Positions 53,487-62,921 of a stretch of DNA of 64,000 nt are shown here, piece by piece. The DNA lies in the NCBI GenBank assembly GCA_000961695.1, contig LADW01000091.1, positions 1 through 64,000 of the forward strand. The letters are read 5' to 3'. A program made the position numbers and the translations under genes. The DNA is from Hyphomonadaceae bacterium BRH_c29 (GTDB lineage: Bacteria; Pseudomonadota; Alphaproteobacteria; Caulobacterales; Hyphomonadaceae). A model generated the notes under the pieces. It saw nothing but the letters and a program-made list of their open reading frames with translations. It had not been told where the DNA came from and did not search any database. How positions within the stretch are numbered: the first letter of the stretch is position 1; the number at the start of each line of letters is the position of its first letter.

Positions 53487-54623
53487 TTAGCTCATCAGGC
53501 CCTGCATGGTGAAGGCGGCGAGCATGCCGGCACGCATGTCGCCGGTGGTCGTGCCCTGCATCCGGTTCATGGCATAGGCGACGGTCATCCGGCGCTCCAT
53601 GTCGATCATGACGAGCGAGCCGCCATAGCCGCCCCAGAAGCAGGTCTGTTCGTTGAGCATGGGCATGGACGGACCGGCCAGACCGAAGCCCATGCCGTAG
53701 CGAACGGGCATTCGCAACACGAGGTCGTCGCCTTCGATCTGCAATTCGAGGGCGCGGCGGCAGCCTGCCTCCGAGAGATAGCGCTTGCCGCCTGAGACGC
53801 CGCCATTCGCCAGGATCGTATGAATGTTGGCGATAGAGCGGGCATTGCCCGTGCCGCCAGCGGCCGGGATTTCGGCGCCGCGCCAGGCACGTGTGCGCGT
53901 TTCAGAGACGTCGACGTCCGGATTGTTGAAGATCGCCTTCTGCAGGTCGGTCTCGCTGGCTTCCCTCAGGCCGCCGGTTTCCGGGGGCTTCAGGTCGGCA
54001 ACGCGGGAATCCTCCGTGGCCGGAAGGCCGATATGGAAGTCTGCACCCATAGGTTCAGCAAACTCTTCCCGGAAAACTGTGCCGACGCTGCGTCCGTCAA
54101 TCCGGCGGATGACTTCTCCGACCAGATAACCCTGAGTGACCGCATGATAGCCGGGCTGGGAGCCGGGTTCCCAGAGCGGCGCCTGCGCTGCGAGCAGGCT
54201 GGTCGCCTTGTCCCAGTCATAAAGATCATGTTTGTCCATTGGGGCGGTCCAGCCTGCGAGACCGGCTGAGTGGCTCATCAGGTGGCTCACCTTGATGCCG
54301 GCTTTGCCGTTCGCAGCGAATTCCGGCCAGTACTCGGCGACCGGCGCGTCGAAATCGAGCTTGCCCTGGTCGGCCAGCCACAGCGCCGTCAGGGCTGTCA
54401 TGGTCTTGGTCGTCGAATAGACGTTGACGATCGTGTCTTTTTCCCAGGGGCGTGTTTTTTCGGGATCGGCCCAGCCGCCCCAGAGGTCGATGATCGTTTC
54501 GCCGTCCTTCGTCACGCAGAACGAGGCGCCGATGTCGGTGCCGTCGGCAATGTTCTGCTCGAATTTCTCGCGTACTGCGGCGAACTTGCCGTCTGCCAGT
54601 CCGCCCACTTGCCCGTCAGCCAT
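53487..54623 (-). CDS. Class C beta-lactamase-like serine hydrolase
   Basis: 378 residues. S70-T-T-K73 in VNVYSTTKTMTAL is the S-x-x-K motif of class C beta-lactamases and EstB-type esterases, and YHAVTQGYLVGEV near 155 holds the usual Tyr. No signal peptide is visible, which favours a cytoplasmic esterase/lactonase over a true beta-lactamase. HSAGLAGWTAP near 115 is a common family block. Substrate unknown. Confidence 0.85.
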   Translation of the reverse strand: MADGQVGGLADGKFAAVREKFEQNIADGTDIGASFCVTKDGETIIDLWGGWADPEKTRPWEKDTIVNVYSTTKTMTALTALWLADQGKLDFDAPVAEYWPEFAANGKAGIKVSHLMSHSAGLAGWTAPMDKHDLYDWDKATSLLAAQAPLWEPGSQPGYHAVTQGYLVGEVIRRIDGRSVGTVFREEFAEPMGADFHIGLPATEDSRVADLKPPETGGLREASETDLQKAIFNNPDVDVSETRTRAWRGAEIPAAGGTGNARSIANIHTILANGGVSGGKRYLSEAGCRRALELQIEGDDLVLRMPVRYGMGFGLAGPSMPMLNEQTCFWGGYGGSLVMIDMERRMTVAYAMNRMQGTTTGDMRAGMLAAFTMQGLMS

Positions 54624-54697
54624 GCGTCACTCTCCCTGTTTGCCGGGACCGTAGTGGCCAAGGCGGGAGGCCGCAATTGTTTGCGTTGCGGAAGGGA

Positions 54698-55366
54698 TCA
54701 GCGTTTCCCGGCGAGACCGTAAAGGAAGATGCTGACAGCGCGCTCGACACTTACGCGAACGTCCTCGGCGCACGGTCGCACCGCCTGACTCAGCAGGGCG
54801 CGGCTCTGCAGGGGCGAGCGGACCATGTCCAGGAAAAGAGAGCCCAGCTGCTCAAAGTCGTCCGATTGTGGGATCTCTCCGGCATCGGCCCGGTCCTGAA
54901 GGTAGGCCGCGAGGCCTTCTCGCACTTTGTTGGGACCAAGTTTCATAAAGGTCTGGGCGAGGTCCGGGAACTTTTTGGCAAGCCCCACGATCAGGCGATA
55001 AAGTTCCAGTGAGTTGGGCTGGACCAGCTTGCCGGCGAACTGCTCTCCAATACGGCGCAGGCCTTCTTCGACGGGTGTGTGTGTCTGCAACTCCACGTCC
55101 AGCGCTGCGGTGACTTCCTTCATGCGTGTTTCGAGCATGGCGAGGAAGATGCCTTCCTTGTCGCCGAACTGGGCGTAGAGGGTCGTGAGCGATCCGCCAG
55201 CGCGGCGAACGATTTCGGACATGCTCGCCGCTTCGAAGCCCTGTTCGAGGAACACTTCCTGGGCGGCCTCAAGGAAAGCTGCGCGCCTTATTTCAGCGCG
55301 CGATTGGGCATCGGCGCCCCTGGTTGCCGCTTCTACTGTCGTGTTTTGATTTTTGGCGTCACTCAT
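54698..55366 (-). CDS. TetR-family repressor of the emrAB-like pump
   Basis: 222 residues: N-terminal helix-turn-helix (about 25-75: EVFLEQGFEAASMSEIVRRAGGSLTTLYAQFGDKEGIFLAML, split by position) and a larger AcrR-type ligand domain. It is divergent from the EmrA/EmrB-like genes, and two palindromes lie in the 106-base gap. It probably represses the pump and itself until a drug-like ligand binds. Confidence 0.9.
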   Translation of the reverse strand: MSDAKNQNTTVEAATRGADAQSRAEIRRAAFLEAAQEVFLEQGFEAASMSEIVRRAGGSLTTLYAQFGDKEGIFLAMLETRMKEVTAALDVELQTHTPVEEGLRRIGEQFAGKLVQPNSLELYRLIVGLAKKFPDLAQTFMKLGPNKVREGLAAYLQDRADAGEIPQSDDFEQLGSLFLDMVRSPLQSRALLSQAVRPCAEDVRVSVERAVSIFLYGLAGKR

Positions 55367-55379
55367 GGCTTGAATTTGG

Positions 55380-55395
55380 TGTAATGCGGATTACA
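55380..55395. promoter_or_regulatory. TetR operator O1
   Basis: TGTAAT-GCGG-ATTACA, a perfect 6-4-6 palindrome, 14 bases from the repressor start codon. Confidence 0.7.
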
Positions 55396-55423
55396 TTGCA
55401 AGCGCTGTAACATGAATTACACT
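55396..55423 (+). promoter_or_regulatory. Candidate emrA promoter
   Basis: TTGCAA (55396-55401) and TACACT (55418-55423), 16 bases apart. It runs through operator O2, so repressor binding would occlude it. Confidence 0.35.
55406..55421. promoter_or_regulatory. TetR operator O2
   Basis: TGTAAC-ATGA-ATTACA, the same palindrome as O1 with one mismatch in the left half, 26 bases further on. Confidence 0.6.
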
Positions 55424-55472
55424 TTTTAGGCCTATGAAACGGCCCTGAAACCAACTCCACGGATCTCCTCCC

Positions 55473-56798
55473 ATGGCCGTACAACCGTTCAAGCGCGATT
55501 CCTCCTCGCCGGCTGCCGCTCCTCCCACGGCACAGGCACTCAACCAGGCCGATGCCCCGGTCTCGAAGGCACCCGCCCCCGCCGCACCCGTGGCTGAGGC
55601 GCCTCCTGCAAACGATGCCCCCGTTCAGGATGCTCCTTCGACCGGTGGGCAGGGCCTGGTTGACCGTTTCAAGTCCGATCCCCGAAAGTATATCCTGTCA
55701 GGCGCCGGCCTCCTGCTGGCACTCTTCGTCGGGTATCAGGGAATTCACTGGCTTGTGGCTGGCCGGTTCGAGATCACCACGGACAATGCCTATATCCGCG
55801 CAGATATCGCGACCATCTCGCCGAAAGTGCAGGGTTATGTCGAAAAAGTGCATGTCACCGACAACCAGGTTGTGAAAGCGGGCGACCTTCTGGTCACGCT
55901 GGAAGTGGCAGACTATGCCACCCGCGTTTCCGAAGCCGCTGCGGCGCTTCAGCAGTCCATTGCTGCCGAGGCTCAGGCCAAGGCGGGCGTTGCTGCCGCT
56001 GAAGCCAACCTCCAGACAGCTGCCGCTCAGGTTTCCGCCCAACGCGACCGTCTCGTCCAGTCGAGAGCAGGCACGGTTGCTGCGGCAGCCGATTCCAAAC
56101 TCGCCGCCACCGATCTGGAGCGCTACACCGAACTTGCTGACAGAGGGCACTATCCCAAAGCCAGCCTTGATGCGGCTGCCACCAAGGCCGAAGCGGCGCG
56201 CGCGTCGCTCGACCAGTCCAATGCCGGGATCACCACCGCGCAAAGCGAACTGAGCGTGACCCAGGCTAATTACCACCGCGCCGAGGAAGACCTCAAATCC
56301 GCGAAGGCTGCCGTTGCAGGCGCCGAAGCTCAGGTCGAAGCAGCTCAGGCCCGCGTCGATGCGGCGAAACTGGACGCGACCCGGACGGAGCTCCGCGCTC
56401 CGTTTGACGGGGTCGTTGCCAACCGCGTCGTGGCCGAAGGCCAGCTGCTCAGCCCCGGCCAGCAGACCATGTCGATCGTTCCCGTATCGGAAGCCTATGT
56501 CATCGCGAACTTCAAGGAGACCCAGGTTGAGCGCATGCGCGAAGGCCAGGAAGTTGACCTGCACGTCGATGCCTATCCGGACCTGAAAGTGACCGGCACC
56601 CTGGATTCCGTCGCCCCAGCGACCGGAGGCCAGTTCAGCCTGATCCCGATGGACACGGCCACCGGCAACTTCACCAAGATCGTCCAGCGCGTTCCCGTGC
56701 GGATCAAGATCTCGGATGAAGCGCTGGCATCGGGTCTGATGCGGCCGGGTCTCTCGGTTGAGGCAACGGTCATCGCCAAAGGGGTGGACGGCAACTAG
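55473..56798 (+). CDS. emrA: EmrA-like membrane fusion protein
   Basis: 441 residues: a Pro/Ala-rich cytoplasmic start (about 1-70), one membrane helix (about 73-95), a biotinyl-lipoyl-like half (TTDNAYIRADIATISPKVQGYV, split), a long coiled coil (about 145-300), the second half (DATRTELRAPFDGVVANR) and a beta-barrel. It links the inner-membrane pump to the outer membrane. No clear ribosome site was seen at the ATG. Downstream: EmrB-like pump. Confidence 0.93.
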   Translation: MAVQPFKRDSSSPAAAPPTAQALNQADAPVSKAPAPAAPVAEAPPANDAPVQDAPSTGGQGLVDRFKSDPRKYILSGAGLLLALFVGYQGIHWLVAGRFEITTDNAYIRADIATISPKVQGYVEKVHVTDNQVVKAGDLLVTLEVADYATRVSEAAAALQQSIAAEAQAKAGVAAAEANLQTAAAQVSAQRDRLVQSRAGTVAAAADSKLAATDLERYTELADRGHYPKASLDAAATKAEAARASLDQSNAGITTAQSELSVTQANYHRAEEDLKSAKAAVAGAEAQVEAAQARVDAAKLDATRTELRAPFDGVVANRVVAEGQLLSPGQQTMSIVPVSEAYVIANFKETQVERMREGQEVDLHVDAYPDLKVTGTLDSVAPATGGQFSLIPMDTATGNFTKIVQRVPVRIKISDEALASGLMRPGLSVEATVIAKGVDGN

Positions 56799-56829
56799 GC
56801 CGCCCTCTCCGGCAACAAGGTCAGACCTC

Positions 56830-58389
56830 ATGGTCAGCGCAATCCGCGAAAAGACGTCTTCAGGGCTCGCGCTCAACATCGGCTTTTTTGCGATGGTGAT
56901 TGGGATGTTCATGGCGATTCTGGATATCCAGATCGTCGCCAGTTCCATCCGTCAGATCCAGGCTGGCGTATCGGCCAGCCAGGAAGAGATTGCCTGGATC
57001 CAGACCGGCTATCTCGTTGCCGAAGTCGTCGGCATTCCACTGTCGGGCTTCCTCAATCGTGTGTTCGGGATCCGCAGGCTGTTCATCATGTCGGCTGCGG
57101 GCTTCGTTGTTTCCAGCGTGCTCTGTGCGATGTCCTGGGACCTCGACTCGCTGATCTTCTTCCGCATCATCCAGGGCTTCAGCGGCGCGGCCATGGTGCC
57201 GACGACGATGGCGGCCAGCTTCACCCTGTTCCCGGCCGGGCGTTCGATGACGCAGCAGGTCATGATTGGCATGGTCGCCACGCTCGCCCCTTCCATCGGC
57301 CCAACGCTTGGCGGTTGGATCACGCAGCACGCATCCTGGCACTGGCTGTTCCTGGTCAATGTCGTTCCCGGCATTGCAGCGATCACGCTCGTCTTCCTGT
57401 TCATTCCGAAACAGAAGGGGGAGATTGCCCTCCTGAAGCGGCTCGACGTGACAGCGCTGGTTGCGATGGCGCTGTTCCTCGGCCTGTTCGAATGGATCAT
57501 TGACGAAGGCCCCGGCGAAAGCTGGTTCCAGAGCTCTGCCATCGTGAAGGCATCGATTGTTTGCGCCGTCGCCAGCGTGATCTTTTTCCGCCGTGCCCTC
57601 ACATCACCTGTGCCGCTGGTGGACCTTCGGGTCTTTCAGGACAGGAACTTTGCGTCAGGCGCTCTGATCGGCTCCGTGATGGGATTCGGTCTGTATGGGT
57701 CGGTGTTTCTCCTGCCGCTTTATCTCGGGCAGGTACGCGGGTATTCTTCGCTGCAGATCGGTGAAATCATGAGCGTCGCGGGCCTCGCCATGTTCATCGG
57801 CGGGCCCATCGCCGGTGCCATGACCAAGCGATATGACCCGCGCTTTGTCGTGGCTTTTGGCCTCACGCTGGCGGCAGCCGGCACCTGGATGAATGGTCAC
57901 ATGACATCGGAATCCAGCTTCAGGGAGCTGTTCTGGCCACAGGCCCTGCGCGGGGCCGGGCTGATCCTGACCATGGTGCCGACGACGAACCTCGCGCTCG
58001 GCACATTGCCGCCGGAGCGCGTGGCCAATGCGTCAGGCCTGTTCACGGTTTGCCGCAATCTTGGTGGGGCTATCGGGATCGCAGTTCTGACCACAATGAT
58101 GCTGCGCTTCAATCAGATGCATGAGCAGCTGATCGCCAGCGGCCTCTCCATGTCCCGCCCGGATGTGCAGACTTTCCTGTCCACAATGACCGCCCGCATG
58201 CAGGCGGCAGGTGTTCCGGACCCGGAAGGAACGGCCTTGGCCCAATTGGTCTATCGCGCGAAGCTTGAAGCCACCGTGATGACCTACAACAACCTGTTCC
58301 TGATCATGTCGATGTCGTTTGCGCTGGTCCTGCTGGTCGTGCTCCTGCTCGACAAGCCCAAGGGGCCTGCGCCAGCTGCGGCGCACTGA
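56830..58389 (+). CDS. emrB: EmrB-like DHA2-family MFS multidrug exporter
   Basis: 519 residues from the ATG at 56830 (AAGG before it); an earlier in-frame start lies in emrA. Fourteen membrane helices. MAILDIQIVASSIRQIQAGV (first helix D-motif), FFRIIQGFSGAAMVPTTMAA and SIGPTLGGWI (antiporter motif C) are typical. It exports hydrophobic drugs with EmrA. No outer-membrane factor gene is adjacent. Confidence 0.95.
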   Translation: MVSAIREKTSSGLALNIGFFAMVIGMFMAILDIQIVASSIRQIQAGVSASQEEIAWIQTGYLVAEVVGIPLSGFLNRVFGIRRLFIMSAAGFVVSSVLCAMSWDLDSLIFFRIIQGFSGAAMVPTTMAASFTLFPAGRSMTQQVMIGMVATLAPSIGPTLGGWITQHASWHWLFLVNVVPGIAAITLVFLFIPKQKGEIALLKRLDVTALVAMALFLGLFEWIIDEGPGESWFQSSAIVKASIVCAVASVIFFRRALTSPVPLVDLRVFQDRNFASGALIGSVMGFGLYGSVFLLPLYLGQVRGYSSLQIGEIMSVAGLAMFIGGPIAGAMTKRYDPRFVVAFGLTLAAAGTWMNGHMTSESSFRELFWPQALRGAGLILTMVPTTNLALGTLPPERVANASGLFTVCRNLGGAIGIAVLTTMMLRFNQMHEQLIASGLSMSRPDVQTFLSTMTARMQAAGVPDPEGTALAQLVYRAKLEATVMTYNNLFLIMSMSFALVLLVVLLLDKPKGPAPAAAH

Positions 58390-58397
58390 GGCGCGGG

Positions 58398-59381
58398 TTA
58401 GCCCCACAGGTCTCTCGACGGCGGGGCGACCATGCCATCCGAGAATTCCAGCCCGTGCGGCACATCTTCCTTCAGCCAGAGCGGCCCGTCGACATCGGCC
58501 GCATCGGCCAGTGCCGCCAGCAACACGGCTGGCGCCAATGAGATGGACCCGGCAACCATGCAGCCAACCATGACGCCCAGACCGCATTGGCGGGCAGCGC
58601 GCACCATGGCGAGCGCTTCGGTCAGGCCGCCGGTCTTGTCCAGCTTCACGTTCACCGCATCATAGCGCCGGGCAAGGTCCTGCAACTCGGCGCTCGTATG
58701 GGCGCTCTCATCGGCGCAGATCGCGACGGGTCCTGGCCGGCGCATCAGCCCGTCATCTTTCCCAGCAGGGAAGGGCTGTTCGATCAGCACGACGCCGAGC
58801 CGGGCGGCGGCCCCGGCAATGGCAGGCAATTGGTCCGCATTGAGACCTTCATTCGCATCGACGATCAAACGAGCATCCGGCCGGGCAGCGTGCACCGCTT
58901 CGATCCGCGCCAGGTCGTCCGGTCCGCCAAGTTTCAGCTTCAGCAACCGGCCCTGCGTCGTCTTCGCCGCCGCTGCCATCGCCTCCGGCGTGTCGAGGGT
59001 AACAGTCACAGCTGTTTCGACCGGTTCGGGTTCCGGCAGGTCGGCAAGTTGCCAGACGGGCTTCCCGCTGAGCTTCGCTTCAAGGTCCCACAATGCACAA
59101 TCGACCGCGCAGCGCGCAGCTCCCGCCGGCATCAGCGAAAGCAGCTCCTGACGTCCTATGCCGGCTTCTATCTGCGAGCGCGCTGCCTCGATCGATGCGA
59201 CCACTCCGTCGACCGTTTCGCCATAGCGGGCATAGGGCACGCACTCGCCGCGCCCCTGTTTGCCGCCTTCGGAAAGAGTGACCCGAACGGTCTCCGCGCT
59301 CGTCTTTGCGCCGCGCGAAATGGTAAACGCCACCTTCAGAGGTGACGAAATCGCTGAAATTTCAAGGTTTCGTTTGCCCAT
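58398..59381 (-). CDS. Dipeptide epimerase-like enolase-superfamily protein
   Basis: 327 residues: N-terminal capping domain and an (alpha/beta)7 barrel. Seen: DCALWDLEAKLSG, KLKLGG (acid/base Lys near 155), VDANEG, IEQPF and CADES (metal ligands), and VNVKLDKTGGL (second Lys near 245), the pattern of L-Ala-D/L-Glu epimerases (YcjG type). Probable use is recycling of murein peptides; other dipeptides are possible. Confidence 0.9.
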   Translation of the reverse strand: MGKRNLEISAISSPLKVAFTISRGAKTSAETVRVTLSEGGKQGRGECVPYARYGETVDGVVASIEAARSQIEAGIGRQELLSLMPAGAARCAVDCALWDLEAKLSGKPVWQLADLPEPEPVETAVTVTLDTPEAMAAAAKTTQGRLLKLKLGGPDDLARIEAVHAARPDARLIVDANEGLNADQLPAIAGAAARLGVVLIEQPFPAGKDDGLMRRPGPVAICADESAHTSAELQDLARRYDAVNVKLDKTGGLTEALAMVRAARQCGLGVMVGCMVAGSISLAPAVLLAALADAADVDGPLWLKEDVPHGLEFSDGMVAPPSRDLWG

Positions 59382-59468
59382 TGACGATCCAGAACGTTAC
59401 AATTTCATCGATTTAGGTCCGCAGTCCTTAAGCATGTTTTGCTAGGTTGAACAGGCTAGTAGCCATTG

Positions 59469-60590
59469 ATGTCAGTCACAACGTCCCCCGGTTTCGCGCT
59501 CGAAGAGAGCGGCGAACGTTCCACCCTCCGCGTCACGGGGGACTGGACGGTCATGACGATCAACACAATGGACGATGGCCTTCGGAACCTCAGGACAAGC
59601 TTTCCGCTGCAAATCGACGTTACCAGTCTGGGCCGTATCGACACGGCTGGGGCGTTTCTGATGGATCGCACACTGCGCGCCGCGCCGGAGGGCTCAGGCG
59701 TGATCGGCGAGCATGACGTTGCCCGCCGTCTGATCGAACAGGTTCATGCCGTTTCGGATCCCGTGCCACCGCTCCGCGCACCCGATCATGGTTTTACTGC
59801 CCTTCTGGAGCGGACGGGCCGGGGCTTCATGGGCGTGATGTCTGAAACCTGGTCGACACTTGCCTTCCTTGGCGAGTCGCTCACGGTGACGCTCCGGTTG
59901 CTGATGAATCCCTGGAAGCTACGCTGGACGTCCATCGTGGCCGTGATGGAAGAGGCGGGTCTGGATGCTATGCCGATCATCGCCTTCCTGTCCTTCTTCG
60001 TCGGCATGGTGGTCGCTTATATCGGCGCCACGACGCTCAGTGAATTTGATCTCGAAATCTATACGGTCGAGCTGATCGGCTATTCCATGCTGCGCGAGTT
60101 TGGCGTGGTCCTGACGGGCATTGTTCTTGCGGGGCGCACAAACTCCTCTTTCACTGCGCAGATCGGCACGATGAAGATGCGTCAGGAAATCGATGCCATG
60201 CAGACGCTTGGTCTGAAGCCGATGGACATCCTCGTCGCGCCGCGCATCATTGCCCTCCTGCTGATGACGCCTGCGCTGACCTTCGTGGCAACCATTGCCG
60301 GAATCGCCGGCGGTGTCGTGGTCGGCTGGTCGTCACTCGACATCAATCCGGGCGTGTTCCTTGACAGGCTGCAGGCATCTGTGCCGCTGGAGCATTTCTG
60401 GGTCGGCCTGTCGAAAGCGCCGATATTCGGCTTCGTGGTCACGCTGATCGCCTGCCGGCAAGGTCTCAGCGTCGGCGGCAGTGTTCAGTCGCTGGGAAAA
60501 GCCACGACGACCTCTGTGGTGCAGGGGTTGTTCGCTGTCATCGTACTCGATGCCTTGTTCGCCATCCTCTACATGAAGCTCGGCATATGA
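59469..60590 (+). CDS. mlaE: MlaE-like ABC permease with N-terminal STAS domain
   Basis: 373 residues from the ATG at 59469. The first about 100 residues form an MlaB-like STAS domain (LRVTGDWTVMTI, DVTSLGRIDTAGAFLM). The rest is the MlaE/YrbE permease with five to six helices, including FVGMVVAYIGATTLSEF, GYSMLREFGVVLTGIVLAGR and IGTMKMRQEIDAMQTLG. Part of a phospholipid transporter between the two membranes. It overlaps mlaF by 4 bases. Confidence 0.93.
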   Translation: MSVTTSPGFALEESGERSTLRVTGDWTVMTINTMDDGLRNLRTSFPLQIDVTSLGRIDTAGAFLMDRTLRAAPEGSGVIGEHDVARRLIEQVHAVSDPVPPLRAPDHGFTALLERTGRGFMGVMSETWSTLAFLGESLTVTLRLLMNPWKLRWTSIVAVMEEAGLDAMPIIAFLSFFVGMVVAYIGATTLSEFDLEIYTVELIGYSMLREFGVVLTGIVLAGRTNSSFTAQIGTMKMRQEIDAMQTLGLKPMDILVAPRIIALLLMTPALTFVATIAGIAGGVVVGWSSLDINPGVFLDRLQASVPLEHFWVGLSKAPIFGFVVTLIACRQGLSVGGSVQSLGKATTTSVVQGLFAVIVLDALFAILYMKLGI

Positions 60591-61351
60591 CGGACGATAT
60601 CATCATCCGCATTCGCGACCTCAAGACGGCTTACGGCAGTCATACTGTGCATGAGCATCTTGATCTCGATATACGCCGTGGTGAGATTATCGGCGTGATC
60701 GGCCCGTCCGGCTGCGGCAAGTCGGTCCTGTTGCGCGCAATCACGGGTCTGAAAGAGATGGCCGCCGGTAGTATCGAAGTTTTCGGGCGACGCCTTGAAA
60801 CGCTGGATGAGCATGAACGCTCCGATCTGGAGCAGCGCTGGGGCGTGATGTTTCAGGACGGTGCCTTGTTTTCGAACCTGACGGTCCGCGAGAATGTCGA
60901 AGTTCCCATCAAGGAACACACCGAGATCGCGCCGATGCTGCGTCACGAACTCGCGGACATGAAGATCCGTATGGCTGGCCTCGGCGCTGATGCCAGCCCG
61001 AAATATCCGTCGGACCTGTCCGGCGGTATGCGCAAGCGTGCTGCGCTCGCGCGTGCCCTCGCACTCGACCCGGAACTCTTGTTTCTGGACGAGCCGACAG
61101 CTGGCCTTGATCCGATCACGGCGGAGGGTTTTGACGCCCTGATCCGTAGCCTGCAACAGGCACTCGGCCTCACCGTCTTCCTGGTGACGCATGATGTGGA
61201 CACGCTCTACGCCACATGTGACCGGATCGCCGTGTTGGGTGAAAAACACGTGCTGGCGGTTGGAACGATCGATGAATTGCGTGCATTCGACCATCCGTGG
61301 GTGCAGGATTATTTTTGCGGACCGCGCGGCCGTGCCGCGACGGGACACTAG
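60587..61351 (+). CDS. mlaF: MlaF-like ABC ATPase
   Basis: 254 residues. Walker A GPSGCGKSVL (near 41), Q-loop MFQDGALFSNLTV, signature LSGGMRKRAALARAL, Walker B LLFLDEPTAGLDP, H-loop VTHD. Energises the lipid transporter with MlaE. It overlaps mlaE and is followed by mlaD after 17 bases. Confidence 0.97.
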   Translation: MTDDIIIRIRDLKTAYGSHTVHEHLDLDIRRGEIIGVIGPSGCGKSVLLRAITGLKEMAAGSIEVFGRRLETLDEHERSDLEQRWGVMFQDGALFSNLTVRENVEVPIKEHTEIAPMLRHELADMKIRMAGLGADASPKYPSDLSGGMRKRAALARALALDPELLFLDEPTAGLDPITAEGFDALIRSLQQALGLTVFLVTHDVDTLYATCDRIAVLGEKHVLAVGTIDELRAFDHPWVQDYFCGPRGRAATGH

Positions 61352-61368
61352 AAAGGGAACCCGGACCG

Positions 61369-62331
61369 ATGGAAACACGAGCAAATTATGCCGTCATCGG
61401 CGCTTTCGTCATTCTGGCGACACTGGCCGTCGCGGCCTTTGTCCTCTGGCTGGGTCAGTCCGAATTCCAGAGAGACTTCAAAGCCTATGACATCGTGTTC
61501 GAGGGGCCTGTCTCGCTCGAAGACGGATCAGCCGTGCGCTATATCGGGATCAAGGTCGGGGAAGTCTCCACCGTCCGGATCGACCGGGCAGACCCTTCCA
61601 AGGTACGCGCTCGCATCCGGATCGACCGCGAAACCCCGGTCAAAACAGATTCCACGGCCTCCATTCAGCTGGCCGGTATCACGGGCGTTACCTTCGTCCA
61701 GATCAGCGCGGGTTCGGCAACGTCCCGGCTTCTGGAAGCGCGCCCCGGTGAACCGGTGCCTGTGATCAAGGCTGAAAAGACCCAGCTCGACCAACTCGTC
61801 GCGGGCGGTGCCCAGGTGCTCGGTCAAGCGAATGACGTCATGGAACGGATGACGGTGTTGCTGACGGATGAGAATATCGACTCCTTCAGCAAGTCGCTCC
61901 AGAACTTTGAAACCATCACCGCCAAGCTCGCCAAGGATGATGGCCTGATCGATCAGGCGACTGCCGTGATGACGAAAGTTTCCAGCGCAACTGACGAGTT
62001 CGGGACTGCCGCAAATTCCTTCGGCAAGCTCTCAGCGAACGCGAACGAGAAGGTGACGACCGTGGGCGAGAGCCTCGATGCCTTGCTGGTTGAGGCCAGC
62101 AATGTCGTCGCGAGTGCCAATGCCGTCATGGCGCAGGGGAATGAGACCATGTCTCTGGTCAATGGTCTCCTCGAAGGCCCTGCCACAGGCGCCGTGGAAG
62201 ATACCCGCATGGCGGCGCAAGAGCTCCGTATTCTGATCAGCCGTATGGACCGCCTGGCCCGTGATATCGAGCAGAGCCCACAAAGCCTGCTCGTGGGTGA
62301 ACCGGTTCCTTATGAGGACAAACGCAAATGA
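61369..62331 (+). CDS. mlaD: MlaD-like MCE-domain protein
   Basis: 320 residues from the ATG at 61369, with AAAGGGA before it. One membrane helix (about 8-28), then a single MCE domain (about 40-115: YDIVFEGPVSLEDGSAVRYIGIKVGEVS when split, ITGVTFVQI) and a long helical tail (about 140-300) able to form the hexamer tunnel. It carries phospholipid in the periplasm. Overlaps the lipoprotein gene by 4 bases. Confidence 0.95.
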   Translation: METRANYAVIGAFVILATLAVAAFVLWLGQSEFQRDFKAYDIVFEGPVSLEDGSAVRYIGIKVGEVSTVRIDRADPSKVRARIRIDRETPVKTDSTASIQLAGITGVTFVQISAGSATSRLLEARPGEPVPVIKAEKTQLDQLVAGGAQVLGQANDVMERMTVLLTDENIDSFSKSLQNFETITAKLAKDDGLIDQATAVMTKVSSATDEFGTAANSFGKLSANANEKVTTVGESLDALLVEASNVVASANAVMAQGNETMSLVNGLLEGPATGAVEDTRMAAQELRILISRMDRLARDIEQSPQSLLVGEPVPYEDKRK

Positions 62332-62921
62332 TCCGTTCGATTTCCATTGCCTTCGCCGCAATCGCCCTGTCGGCTTGCGTCAGCGTTTTGCCGGAGCAGG
62401 AGGCCCCCGAAGGGCTCTACCGTTTCGCCGCTCCGGCCACGACCTATCCCCTTGATGCGGTTGTGGCTGTGCGGGAACCGGAAGCTTCCCGTTTGTTCGG
62501 CGGCCGGGCCATCGCCTCCGAAGATCAGGCCGGTAGCCTGCGTCTGGTGCGCGGTGTGGAGTGGGCTGACAATGCGACCCGCCTGATGCAGATCGCCATG
62601 CTGGATGCGCTCGACGACAAAGGCGAAGGCGTTGCCGTAGCCTTCGAGTCGAGCGTTCAGTCTGACTATGAACTCGTCTGGCGCGTCGAGGATTTGACGC
62701 TGGCTGGCACGCTCGCCCGCTGCCGTCTTGAGGCAACGCTCGTCGAGGCCGGAACGCGTAAAGTGGTCGCGCAGACCAATGTCGCAGCAGAAGCGCCTGC
62801 AGCTGGATCCAGCAACGCCGAACGGGCGCAGGCCCTCGCGTCTGCCGGGCGCGATTGTGCGGGTCAGATTGCCGGGTTCGTGTCCGAAAAAGCCGTCGTA
62901 GAAGACGCCTCAGGCAGTTGA
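62328..62921 (+). CDS. ABC-type transport auxiliary lipoprotein (PqiC/MlaC-position)
   Basis: 197 residues. Lipoprotein signal MIRSISIAFAAIALSAC (Cys17). The mature domain has the pattern of the PqiC-like ABC-transport auxiliary lipoproteins (GLYRFAAPATTYPLDAVV; RCRLEATLVEAGTRKVVAQ). It fills the place that soluble MlaC has in E. coli. Probably anchors the MCE tube at the outer membrane. Its stop overlaps the converging LtrA-like gene by 12 bases. Confidence 0.85.
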   Translation: MIRSISIAFAAIALSACVSVLPEQEAPEGLYRFAAPATTYPLDAVVAVREPEASRLFGGRAIASEDQAGSLRLVRGVEWADNATRLMQIAMLDALDDKGEGVAVAFESSVQSDYELVWRVEDLTLAGTLARCRLEATLVEAGTRKVVAQTNVAAEAPAAGSSNAERAQALASAGRDCAGQIAGFVSEKAVVEDASGS

